DNA of 6,321 bases. It comes from Gammaproteobacteria bacterium (GTDB lineage: Bacteria; Pseudomonadota; Gammaproteobacteria; Pseudomonadales; Azotimanducaceae). Positions 1 through 5,936 of the stretch are shown here, one piece after another. The position numbers and the translations under genes were made by a program. The notes beneath the pieces were generated by a model. It saw only the letters and a program-made list of their open reading frames with translations. It was not told the DNA's origin and did no database searches. The stretch is from the NCBI GenBank assembly GCA_027293665.1, contig JAPUFN010000257.1, forward strand, positions 1 to 6,321, in the 5' to 3' direction. Every line of letters begins with the position of its first letter. The first letter of the stretch is position 1.

Positions 1-55
1 AGCGTCGATGATTACCGGTATTGCGATGGAAGTTGACGGCGGCCGCTGTATCTAA
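1..55 (+). CDS. SDR-family oxidoreductase, C-terminal fragment (5' end outside window)
   Basis: Only the last 17 codons are present, read in the frame starting at base 2 and ending at TAA 53-55. They encode ASMITGIAMEVDGGRCI. The pattern ITG-x-A-x-x-VDGGR-x-I is the usual C-terminus of classical short-chain dehydrogenases/reductases, where it follows the last helix and closes the substrate pocket near the NAD(P)-binding Rossmann fold. The catalytic Ser-Tyr-Lys and the cofactor loop are outside the window, so substrate and cofactor cannot be inferred. The gene converges on the M14 hydrolase gene with six bases between the stop codons. The family call is fairly safe despite the short length because this tail is distinctive; the exact subfamily is unknown. 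Confidence 0.75.
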   Translation, partial: ASMITGIAMEVDGGRCI

Positions 56-61
56 GCGAGA

Positions 62-1099
62 CTAGCCACTCTCGGCATCCATGCGATCCATGAAGTAGCA
101 CAGGCAGTCCTGGCGAACGACATACGGGTCAGTCGTGTACATCGCGGGAACTACGGAACGTTTCAACAGTATTTCATCTCCGTCGATTTCGAAGAACTCT
201 GCAGTCACATCACGATGGTCCACATCGAGTACATTGAGTACGGCGTCGATTCCCAAAGTGGTGGTTCCAAATCTGGAGCCAGCGGCCAGCTCATGAAAGT
301 TGATAGCTTCGACGCCGCCGGTGAGCACTAAAGGCGTGTCCAGTTCATCGTCAGCAAACGAAAAGTCAATGCCGCGCCGCACGTGGACACGGCCAAGCGC
401 ACGAAAAAGATTGAATTCGGCCGGCGTCGCGGTTGGCACGGCATCGAGCTCCATGGCTCGATTAAGATAGTCGTAAACCCGTTGCTCACATCGCGCATCA
501 CCAACGGGTCCAACTTCCAACGTGATTGCAGGACACCTTCTGGCGAACTCGCGTGTCAACACGGTATCTGGCTCACGAACGTAGACGGCTTTGTCCGAGA
601 AAAGGTAGGCAAGCCCTAGATTCTCCGGCTGCAGATCCGTTACGACGGCGTAGTAAGGGTTGTGCCCGGTATTGTTGTGCAGGTCGACGGCCGCGAACAG
701 CGAGCGGTCCGCAATCGCGCTTCGCACAGCCTGAGCCAGCGCACCACCGGCACCCGTTGCGCCGTTCCAGATTCTGTTGAAATCCGGCTGATCAGGCAGC
801 ACACGCAGCCCCTGGGACGCGGCCGCTACGTTACCGATGAAAATCGTCATACCCCTCGAAAGCTCGGGTTGATCGGCCAGATAGCGGCGCAGGCCATCCC
901 AGCCACTCGTCTCATTGCCATGGAGCAATACCGAGACAAACAGCGAGGATTCGCGAGCCGCGGAAAGATGAATCAGAGTGGGGCCACCAAGTACGGCGAG
1001 TAATTCTTCCGCCCGGCAATCGAGTAATCCTTCCGGCAATTCGGAGAGCATTCTCAACGGCACGTCAAAGCGTCCAGGTGTGAACAGGCTGACCTTCAT
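62..1099 (-). CDS. M14-family zinc hydrolase, succinylglutamate desuccinylase/aspartoacylase type
   Basis: A 345-residue protein, full length for the family. The zinc-site motif HGNE lies at 60-63 (His60 and Glu63 as ligands) inside FVSVLLHGNETSG, and the third ligand is His141 in VDLHNNTG. ITLEVG at 192-197 supplies the likely general-base Glu195, and FNR at 107-109 gives the Asn-Arg pair that binds the substrate carboxylate in this family. Known members are cytosolic hydrolases that cleave N-acyl or amide bonds of amino acids such as succinylglutamate or acetylaspartate; the substrate here is unknown. A C-terminal beta domain (about 225-345) follows the catalytic domain. No signal peptide is seen. 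The ATG at 1099 lies inside the upstream GCS2 gene, giving a 35-base overlap and probable translational coupling. Its ribosome binding site is weak, and Met17 (ATG at 1051, 13 bases after the GCS2 stop) is a reasonable alternative start. Confidence 0.9.
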   Translation of the reverse strand: MKVSLFTPGRFDVPLRMLSELPEGLLDCRAEELLAVLGGPTLIHLSAARESSLFVSVLLHGNETSGWDGLRRYLADQPELSRGMTIFIGNVAAASQGLRVLPDQPDFNRIWNGATGAGGALAQAVRSAIADRSLFAAVDLHNNTGHNPYYAVVTDLQPENLGLAYLFSDKAVYVREPDTVLTREFARRCPAITLEVGPVGDARCEQRVYDYLNRAMELDAVPTATPAEFNLFRALGRVHVRRGIDFSFADDELDTPLVLTGGVEAINFHELAAGSRFGTTTLGIDAVLNVLDVDHRDVTAEFFEIDGDEILLKRSVVPAMYTTDPYVVRQDCLCYFMDRMDAESG

Positions 1100-2489
1100 C
1101 CTGCAGAGCGCAGTATGCTCTCACCAGCGCATGCAGATCAGCACCGTGGAGCTCCGTCCAGCCGCGCTGCCAGGCGGCGCCATTTTGACCCGAGTCTACG
1201 CGTGCCGCGATCACTTCGAGATAATCATCAATGTCGGATTGCGGAATGTTCTGGCTCTGCAGACCCCGCCGGGCACGTGGTAGGAGATCATCAATAATCA
1301 GCTTACGAATCGGGATCTCCTTCTTTTTTCCGTTGATCACCCAGCAGACGCGCGCGTTCAAACCATAGCGGGCAGCTGTGTAAAAATTGTCTTTAGCTAT
1401 GTTGAACGGAAGCGAAGCTTCAATCGGCTCGATGTCCAACCCGAATCCGCGTACCAGGCCAAAATAGAACGCCGCGTTCGCTATGCAGTCTTTGATCGTG
1501 GGTCCTGCGGGAATCACCCGGTGTTCGATTCGCAGATGCACCTGCCCGTCGAAATCGAACCCGATCAATGGCCGATTCCAGCGCCACAACGTTCCGTTGT
1601 GGAATCGCACGTGACTGAATTTACTCGGAGGATCGTTCTTCACTGCGGGAATCAGGATCAGATGTTCGCTCTGATTTTCTTCAAATATCTCCAGCAACGA
1701 CTCCTTCGCGTAATCTGCTCCGAAGCTGACCCGCGACGGATAGCGGTCACCGACGTTTACTGCCTGTTCAAACAAAGGAATGCGCGTTTCATCCCAGAGG
1801 CTATGACCAAATAAATAGGGTGAATTCGCACTGGCCGCTACCAGCGGCGCTGAGGCGACAATGGATGCATTGAAATCCCGCACCGCACGCTCGGGTTTAC
1901 CCTGCAGGTGGATCTGGAAGGAAGTCGCGGCAGCTTCCAGCATCACATCGGGATGTGTCGTTACAAGTTCAGCATCGCCCTCTATGTTCAACTCCAGAGG
2001 CTTCCCGTCTCGCAGCGCCATCACTCGATCGTTGAGGGACTGATAACGCACCATGCTCGACATGTACTCCGACGACAACATGGATTCCTCAATAGTCGGC
2101 AGGATGCCGATAGTAACGAGACGGCAGCCGGTCTCTTCGGCAACTTCGCAGCAGGATTTCCATGTTGCGGCGAGCTCGTCATGAAGGCGGGAAAACACTC
2201 TTCCCGTCAACGCAGTGGGGCTGCCATTGAGTTCCACGTTGAACGCTGCAAGCTCCGGAACGACCAGCGGATTGTTTAGCGTCTTCAGGTACTCTTCGTT
2301 CTTTGGCACAGGATTACCGGAATCATCCACGAGCCAGGCTTCGAGCTCAAAACCCGCCACGTCGCCGCGCTTACTGAACTCACCATGTGAAAACAGAGAC
2401 CGCAACAGCTCCGTTTCCTCATCCAGCCTGCTGCGGAATTCGCTGAAGTCTTCCGCGTCGAAGTATCTTCTGTCTATTTCATCGCCCAT
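1065..2489 (-). CDS. Glutamate-cysteine ligase family (GCS2 fold) carboxylate-amine ligase
   Basis: A 474-residue ATP-dependent ligase of the glutamine-synthetase-like GCS2 superfamily. Hallmarks, in order: FELEAWLVD at 47-55 with the metal-binding acids Glu48 and Glu50; FNVELNGSP at 83-91, another acidic metal/ATP strand; ATSFQIHLQ at 188-196; and HLRIEHRVIPAGPT at 318-331, with the paired arginines 320 and 324 expected near phosphates. Family members join the carboxylate of glutamate (or a similar acid) to an amine, classically cysteine, as the first step of glutathione synthesis. No glutathione synthetase is next to it, and a peptidase-like M14 hydrolase is co-transcribed instead, so the product may be something other than gamma-glutamylcysteine. 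The start ATG is preceded by AGGCGAAGAAG, a purine-rich ribosome binding site. It is the first gene of a leftward operon, and a cytosolic location is expected. Family is confident, substrate is not. Confidence 0.88.
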   Translation of the reverse strand: MGDEIDRRYFDAEDFSEFRSRLDEETELLRSLFSHGEFSKRGDVAGFELEAWLVDDSGNPVPKNEEYLKTLNNPLVVPELAAFNVELNGSPTALTGRVFSRLHDELAATWKSCCEVAEETGCRLVTIGILPTIEESMLSSEYMSSMVRYQSLNDRVMALRDGKPLELNIEGDAELVTTHPDVMLEAAATSFQIHLQGKPERAVRDFNASIVASAPLVAASANSPYLFGHSLWDETRIPLFEQAVNVGDRYPSRVSFGADYAKESLLEIFEENQSEHLILIPAVKNDPPSKFSHVRFHNGTLWRWNRPLIGFDFDGQVHLRIEHRVIPAGPTIKDCIANAAFYFGLVRGFGLDIEPIEASLPFNIAKDNFYTAARYGLNARVCWVINGKKKEIPIRKLIIDDLLPRARRGLQSQNIPQSDIDDYLEVIAARVDSGQNGAAWQRGWTELHGADLHALVRAYCALQDEGQPVHTWTL

Positions 2490-2648
2490 CTTCTTCGCCT
2501 ATCGTGCAAACCGGCTGCGGTTGATCAGGCGCAACACCGAGAATCGACATTGTCCGCTGATTTTGTTTTTCTAACCAACTTCTGACTTTACCGAAGAAGC
2601 AGGCGGGGTGTCATCTTCGATAACTGCAGCGTTTACAGGGGGTTTACC
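2490..2648. promoter_or_regulatory. Divergent intergenic region between the GCS2 and VOC operons
   Basis: These 159 bases separate two divergent operons, so both promoters should lie here. No consensus sigma-70 promoter is seen. The best leftward candidate is TTGGTT (2578-2573) with an 18-base spacer to GACAAT (2554-2549), which matches the -35 box at only three and the -10 box at four of six positions. The T-rich stretch 2560-2571 lies between the two boxes. A 6-base inverted repeat, CGAAGA (2592-2597) and TCTTCG (2614-2619), lies upstream of the VOC gene and could be an operator, but it is short enough to occur by chance. The VOC gene has a clear AGGGGG Shine-Dalgarno at 2637-2642. Confidence 0.4.
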
Positions 2649-3044
2649 ATGACAAGATTGACGCGCATCCATCAGATTGCGGCCAGATCAGGTGATCTGG
2701 AGGCCGCTCTTGAATTCTATCGCGACAAGCTCGGTGCCAGGTTCATCGCTAAATTTGATCCGCCTGGATTGTTGTTCTTCGATTTCAATGGGGTACGCCT
2801 GCTTCTCGAAGCAAACGCACCAGAGACGGTTATCTACTTCAGGGTGGATGACATCGAATCGAGCCACGCTGAACTCGCAGCTGCGGGGATAGAATTCACT
2901 ACCGAACCTCACGCGGTTCACAAGGATGACGACGGGGTATTCGACAATCCCGGCACCGAGGAATGGATGGCTTTTTTCAAGGATCCCGCCGGTAACACAC
3001 TGGCGCTTGTAAGTCGCAAAATGCCGGATAAAGGCACGGAGTGA
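2649..3044 (+). CDS. VOC (glyoxalase/bleomycin-resistance fold) family protein
   Basis: A 131-residue single-domain protein, the usual length for the vicinal oxygen chelate superfamily. Two beta-alpha-beta-beta-beta modules are visible. Module 1 has RIHQIA (6-11), LEAALEFYRDKLG (17-29) and a strand ending in VRLLLE with Glu54. Module 2 has VIYFRVDDIE (61-70), helix SHAELAAAGIEF (72-83) and DPAGNTLALVSR (112-123). In metal-dependent relatives the four ligands are His, Glu, His, Glu. Here His8 and Glu54 fit the first two, but the positions expected for the second His (about Val61) and the last Glu (about Ala119) are hydrophobic. The classical metal site is therefore incomplete, and the protein may bind a ligand or use other residues such as His88, His91 or Glu104/105. 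The ATG follows AGGGGG by six bases. The stop TGA overlaps the GTG start of the next gene, indicating a shared transcript. No substrate is assigned. Confidence 0.88.
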   Translation: MTRLTRIHQIAARSGDLEAALEFYRDKLGARFIAKFDPPGLLFFDFNGVRLLLEANAPETVIYFRVDDIESSHAELAAAGIEFTTEPHAVHKDDDGVFDNPGTEEWMAFFKDPAGNTLALVSRKMPDKGTE

Positions 3045-4048
3045 ACTCGCAACCTTATCGCAAAATCTGGTTACTCCGAATGGTTCTGCCGGGTCGCTGG
3101 GGACGCTGGCTGACGAGCCTGCTGATATTCAGTGGCATGTTTCTCCTTCTGGGTAGTGCCGGCGTGTGGACGGACATCCTGCCGGATTCCGCGAGGTCAA
3201 GTCGCAGCGCCTCGTTCTTCTTCTGCGTGATTCTTGCGTACATCATTCCGGTCTTCCACTTCATCTGTGAGCGAAGCCAGACGGCGCTGTGTGCTCTGAC
3301 CCCTGTACTGGATCTGGATGTGGAGCAAATCGCGCTGCAGGAACGGGCTTTGATTCACAAACCACGCCGCTGGCGCCTGATCGTGTTGTCGGTCGGCTTG
3401 CTCGCAGGCTCTGCTCACAATGCCGTGCTCTGGATTGCCAACGGTGATGTCCCAGTCTCGTCTAATATCGGGACTTGGGTAGTGACGGTGTTTGCAACCA
3501 TGGCGGTCTGGCTGGTGATGACTACAGTGGTTTTTGCGCTCGTTCACAACGCTTCGCTATTCGCCCGCCTTAGCAAAAGGCTGAAAATCGATCTGCTCAA
3601 CACACCCGCGCTCAAACCTTTCGCCACTGTCGCAGTGATTTCCACGTTGGCAATGATTGGCGCGCAAGCAGCCTATCCCCTCATGCTGATGGAAGGCGAA
3701 ATCAGCACGATAACCTACCTGCCTGGACTGGTGGCGACCGCTGGTCCAATGCTCCTCATGTTGTTTCTACCGATCTGGCCAGTACACCGTCTATTAGCCG
3801 ACCAGAAACGTAAGACGATCGATGGTCTGACGCAGCAGATCGTCAACGCACCGCGGATGACTGACGATCAGCAAGCCGCACTCGCCGAACTCAACCCGTT
3901 ACTCGCCTTTCGCCGCGAGATCATGCAGGTTCCTGAGTGGCCGTTCGACATTGGTCTTCTGGCCCGTCTGCTCCTTTACCTGATTCTGCCACCGCTGACC
4001 TGGGTCGGCGCCGCTCTGATTGAGAACCTCGTAGACTCTGTGCTTTAA
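3041..4048 (+). CDS. Seven-helix integral inner-membrane protein, function unknown
   Basis: A 335-residue hydrophobic protein that I do not recognise as a named family. Seven likely transmembrane helices lie at about 24-44, 57-76, 112-132, 145-168, 193-213, 227-247 and 306-328. Basic residues cluster in the N-terminus and in the loops 77-111, 169-192 and 248-305, while the other loops have few or none. This gives N-terminus in, C-terminus out under the positive-inside rule. The loop 248-305 is the largest soluble part and looks helical (KRKTIDGLTQQI, TDDQQAALAELNPLL). No transporter signature, kinase motif or heme-ligand pattern is evident. The start is GTG at 3041, whose GTGA overlaps the stop of the VOC gene; AAGG at 3031-3034 could serve as ribosome binding site. 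ATG at 3080 (Met14) is a less likely alternative because it would drop basic residues of the N-terminus and the coupling. Confidence 0.82.
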   Translation: MNSQPYRKIWLLRMVLPGRWGRWLTSLLIFSGMFLLLGSAGVWTDILPDSARSSRSASFFFCVILAYIIPVFHFICERSQTALCALTPVLDLDVEQIALQERALIHKPRRWRLIVLSVGLLAGSAHNAVLWIANGDVPVSSNIGTWVVTVFATMAVWLVMTTVVFALVHNASLFARLSKRLKIDLLNTPALKPFATVAVISTLAMIGAQAAYPLMLMEGEISTITYLPGLVATAGPMLLMLFLPIWPVHRLLADQKRKTIDGLTQQIVNAPRMTDDQQAALAELNPLLAFRREIMQVPEWPFDIGLLARLLLYLILPPLTWVGAALIENLVDSVL

Positions 4049-4182
4049 CCAGGCCGCGCAACCGACGAGACAGAGTTCTCAATTCCGTCATTATCCACGT
4101 GACCGCATCGACAGGCCTGATACCCTCGATAGGGCACCTACTTAAGCCTTGCCCGGATCCACAACCAGGCCAATTGTGTTTT
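4049..4182. other. Gap between the seven-helix gene and the small anchored-protein gene
   Basis: These 134 bases hold no clear gene. A GTG at 4099 is in frame with the next gene and would add 28 residues, but that extension is rich in Pro, Cys and Gly, has no Shine-Dalgarno and looks non-coding. An interrupted inverted repeat brackets the upstream stop codon: GAGAA (4022-4026) with TTCTC (4076-4080), and CTCTGT (4036-4041) with ACAGAG (4070-4075). A small hairpin CCCT-CGAT-AGGG lies within 4125-4140. Neither is followed by a T run, so there is no standard intrinsic terminator. No convincing promoter was found either. Confidence 0.35.
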
Positions 4183-4500
4183 ATGACCGAACTAGCAGAA
4201 GCAAAGCCGCCAGAACCCGACTACTCGATGTGGCCACGTCGCAACGACCGCGAACAAGTACATCTCGCACGCAAATCTTACGCGTTGAAAGTAGCCCGCT
4301 CGGTGGCAAAATCTGTAGACAACAGGCGCAAGCGAGCCGAAGTCAAAGCCGAGTTCTACAAAGTCTTAATGACGCTCCTCGAAAAGCAGGCGACCAGCCG
4401 TGAGGGTCTTGAAGTCCTCTACCGCAAGACTGTGCTGAGTCTGTTCGGATGTCTGGCTGTAGCGGTTGCCATCATCTCGATACTGATCGCCTTTATTTGA
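4183..4500 (+). CDS. Small basic protein with C-terminal membrane anchor, unknown function
   Basis: From the ATG at 4183 this is a 105-residue protein that I do not recognise. It has a short acidic/proline N-terminus (MTELAEAKPPEPDYS), then a highly charged, probably helical stretch at about 19-80 rich in Arg, Lys and Glu. It ends in a single hydrophobic helix at about 84-105 with almost nothing after it. That is the layout of a tail-anchored protein with most of its mass in the cytosol. The charged helix could bind nucleic acid, lipid or a partner protein, but no motif shows which. The only candidate ribosome binding site is AGG at 4167-4169, 13 bases away, so the start is uncertain; GTG at 4099 would give 133 residues. 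It lies 134 bases after the seven-helix gene on the same strand and may share its transcript. It converges with the next gene, 24 bases between stops. Confidence 0.6.
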   Translation: MTELAEAKPPEPDYSMWPRRNDREQVHLARKSYALKVARSVAKSVDNRRKRAEVKAEFYKVLMTLLEKQATSREGLEVLYRKTVLSLFGCLAVAVAIISILIAFI

Positions 4501-4524
4501 GAAACTAACGACCCGGAACCTACG

Positions 4525-4749
4525 CTACGCAGCCATTCGATCACTGCGTGGCTGAGCTGATTTCTCAGTTCGCTCTTCTTCTTCAGGGCGCTTCACATAG
4601 AGATACTGATCCACCGAATGCGGGTCCAGCACGGAAATAGCTTGAGCGATTTCCAATGCCCACGGCTTACCCTTTTCAATGTTTACCCCTAGAAAAACGG
4701 CATATCCAATCGCTGCTCCCAGAGTCAAAAACGCAAACAAAACTTCCAT
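4525..4749 (-). CDS. Small single-pass membrane protein (74 residues), unknown function
   Basis: The protein starts MEVLFAFLTLG and has one hydrophobic helix at about residues 2-22, with no clear signal-peptidase site. A short segment follows (NIEKGKPWALEIAQAISVLD), then DPHSVDQYLYVKRPEEEER and a charged, polar C-terminus ending DRMAA. It is probably an N-terminally anchored inner-membrane microprotein; no family is recognised. The ATG at 4749 is preferred because GGAG lies eight bases upstream on the minus strand. An in-frame TTG at 4767 would add six residues but has no better ribosome binding site. The upstream region carries the GAGATAAC repeat cluster, which may regulate it. It is unlikely to be chance, because the translation has a clean membrane helix and a normal hydrophilic tail, but it is short and unconfirmed. 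Confidence 0.6.
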   Translation of the reverse strand: MEVLFAFLTLGAAIGYAVFLGVNIEKGKPWALEIAQAISVLDPHSVDQYLYVKRPEEEERTEKSAQPRSDRMAA

Positions 4750-4797
4750 CGGGCTATCTCCAATCAATTGCTGGATCTATAAAACACCACCCGGAGG

Positions 4798-4870
4798 CGC
4801 CGAGGAGATAACAATGATGGGGTCTTGAGGGAGGTTGTTATCTCGCCGGCGTTGCACCGGGAGATAACGA
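4798..4870. repeat. Cluster of three GAGATAAC-centred repeats
   Basis: Three copies of a roughly 14-17 base element lie within 73 bases. Copies at 4805-4814 (GAGATAACAA) and 4861-4870 (GAGATAACGA) point the same way. The copy at 4835-4844 (TTGTTATCTC) is inverted. The first and inverted copies form an imperfect palindrome, 4798-4814 against 4835-4851, with 15 of 17 positions pairing and a 20-base loop. All three share flanking GC-rich bases (CCGG or CCGAG next to GAGATAAC). The cluster ends about 50 bases upstream of the small membrane protein start, so it could be a set of operator sites for that gene. An RNA hairpin or a remnant of a mobile repeat are alternatives. Confidence 0.55.
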
Positions 4871-4993
4871 TGCAAACGCTAACGCAGAACCGGTGCGGAC
4901 ACTGCCGTGTGCGCGTGGTTCCAATCACCAATAAATTGCATAGTTAGTCGTTTCATGGGCGCGGGATTCTACGCTTAAGCAGTCTGATTGCAA

Positions 4994-5034
4994 GGCGTTG
5001 CGACAAAACGCCATCATTCGGCGACCATCGGTCG
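4994..5034 (-). terminator. Two hairpins after the PPK2 stop; possible weak terminator
   Basis: Two perfect short hairpins lie just downstream of the PPK2 stop. The first has arms CGACC (5022-5026) and GGTCG (5030-5034) with a 3-base loop. The second has arms GGCGTT (4994-4999) and AACGCC (5007-5012) with a 7-base loop. Read in the PPK2 direction, neither is followed by a strong T run, so they may protect the 3' end or give partial termination rather than act as a classic intrinsic terminator. Confidence 0.3.
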
Positions 5035-5036
5035 AT

Positions 5037-5936
5037 TCAGAGATCTTCCAGGTCCTTTCGCGCCCGCCGCAAAGCCTTCTTCGCCTCTCCTTTCACCTGT
5101 GGAAAAGCAAGTTCCAGCGAACGCATTTTTGCGACGAGCACCGCTGCGACCAGCAGACGGGTGAACCACTTCTTGTCGGCTGGAATGACATACCAGGGTG
5201 CACAATCTGTGGACGTGGCGCGGATAGTCTCTTCATACACCCGGGTGTAGTCATCCCAGTAACGTCGCTCTCGAATGTCGGCCTCGGAGAATTTCCAGTG
5301 TTTTTCCGGATGATCGAGCCGCTCTTGAAAACGTTCCTTCTGTTCTGCCGCAGATACATCGAGAAAGAACTTGAGAATCTGAATCCCATTGCGGGTCAGG
5401 TAGCGCTCAAAATTGTTGATATCGACATAACGCTGCGCCCAGATATCAGGCTTGATCAGATCAGCGGGAAGCTTCTGGGTCTCCAGCAGTTCCTGATGCA
5501 CCTGAACGATCAGGACTTCCTCATAGTAGGATCGGTTGAAGATCCCGATCTCACCGCGTGCTGGCATTCGCCGGTGGTAGCGCCAGAGGAAATCGTGGTC
5601 GAGGTCTTCATGATGAGGCTGCTTGAACGAGGTTACCCGACACCCCTGTGGATTCAAGCCAGACATAACGTGCCTGATCGTGCTGTCTTTGCCAGCCGCA
5701 TCGCGAGCCTGAAAAATGATAAGGAGCGACCAGCGGTCCTGCGCTGCGAGCATCATCTGCTGTTGCGCAAGCCACTCGATACTCCGGTCGAGCATCTGCG
5801 CAGCATCTTCCTTGAAATCAGCAGAAAAACCACCTGTGTCCGCGGGGTTTGAATCCTGCAAGCGGAAGTTCTCCGGATCATCCACACGATATGGCTGAAT
5901 GAACTCAGGGATGTCCGACAGATCCAACTTTGTCAT
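5037..5936 (-). CDS. ppk2: Polyphosphate kinase 2 (PPK2), class III-like polyphosphate:nucleotide phosphotransferase
   Basis: A 299-residue cytosolic enzyme that moves phosphate between inorganic polyphosphate and nucleotides. It begins with the family's N-terminal segment (PYRVDDPENFRL at 15-26, NPADTGGF at 30-37). Then come the Walker A loop ARDAAGKDST at 77-86 and IRHVMSGLNPQGC at 87-99. The Walker B/lid-associated segment is GIFNRSYYEEVL at 131-142, with lid residues near RLDHPEKHWKFS (206-217) and ERRYWDDY (223-230). APWYVIPADKKWFTR at 246-260 closes the fold. The sequence pattern and length match the one-domain enzymes usually placed in class III, which can phosphorylate both AMP and ADP from polyphosphate; the class is an inference. 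The position after the family's usual A/G in the loop is Arg78, where Met is common. The ATG is preceded by AGGTGG at a spacing of four bases. It diverges from the P450 gene. Confidence 0.95.
   Translation of the reverse strand: MTKLDLSDIPEFIQPYRVDDPENFRLQDSNPADTGGFSADFKEDAAQMLDRSIEWLAQQQMMLAAQDRWSLLIIFQARDAAGKDSTIRHVMSGLNPQGCRVTSFKQPHHEDLDHDFLWRYHRRMPARGEIGIFNRSYYEEVLIVQVHQELLETQKLPADLIKPDIWAQRYVDINNFERYLTRNGIQILKFFLDVSAAEQKERFQERLDHPEKHWKFSEADIRERRYWDDYTRVYEETIRATSTDCAPWYVIPADKKWFTRLLVAAVLVAKMRSLELAFPQVKGEAKKALRRARKDLEDL

Larger units (their letters stand above)
4750..5036. promoter_or_regulatory. Intergenic region between PPK2 and the small membrane protein gene
   Basis: These 287 bases carry no confident gene. 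For the leftward gene at 4749, a possible -10 box TATAGA lies on the minus strand at 4781-4776. No good -35 box is found at the right distance, which would fit an activator-dependent promoter, and the repeat cluster 4798-4870 sits where an activator or repressor would bind. The right end holds hairpins downstream of PPK2. A 25-codon open frame on the plus strand (4870-4947) begins inside the repeat cluster and is discussed as a finding. No tRNA-like fold was recognised. Confidence 0.4.

Noticed and set aside
662..1003. Plus-strand open frame opposite the M14 hydrolase gene
   Set aside because: Composition is that of an antisense shadow, with no motif and no ribosome binding site; the minus-strand gene is clearly real.
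1908..2574. Plus-strand open frames of about 120 codons opposite the GCS2 gene
   Set aside because: They overlap the well-supported ligase gene and have low-complexity, Ser- or Arg/His-rich translations typical of antisense frames.
2592..2619. CGAAGA/TCTTCG inverted repeat as a definite operator
   Set aside because: Only six bases per arm with a 16-base spacer; too short to claim beyond a mention in the intergenic entry.
4099..4182. GTG start at 4099 for the small tail-anchored protein
   Set aside because: The 28 added residues look non-coding (Pro/Cys/Gly-rich) and lack a Shine-Dalgarno; the ATG at 4183 gives a more natural N-terminus, although its own ribosome binding site is weak.
4527..4554. 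Hairpins CAGCCA/TGGCTG and ACGCAG/CTGCGT as a terminator between the convergent small genes
   Set aside because: They lie inside the 3' end of the minus-strand gene, are mutually exclusive and have no T run on either side; short pairings of this size are common by chance.
4998..5852. Long plus-strand open frame (284 codons) opposite PPK2
   Set aside because: PPK2 on the other strand has all family motifs over the same bases. The plus-strand translation has no recognisable domain and no good ribosome binding site, and arises from codon bias of the real gene.
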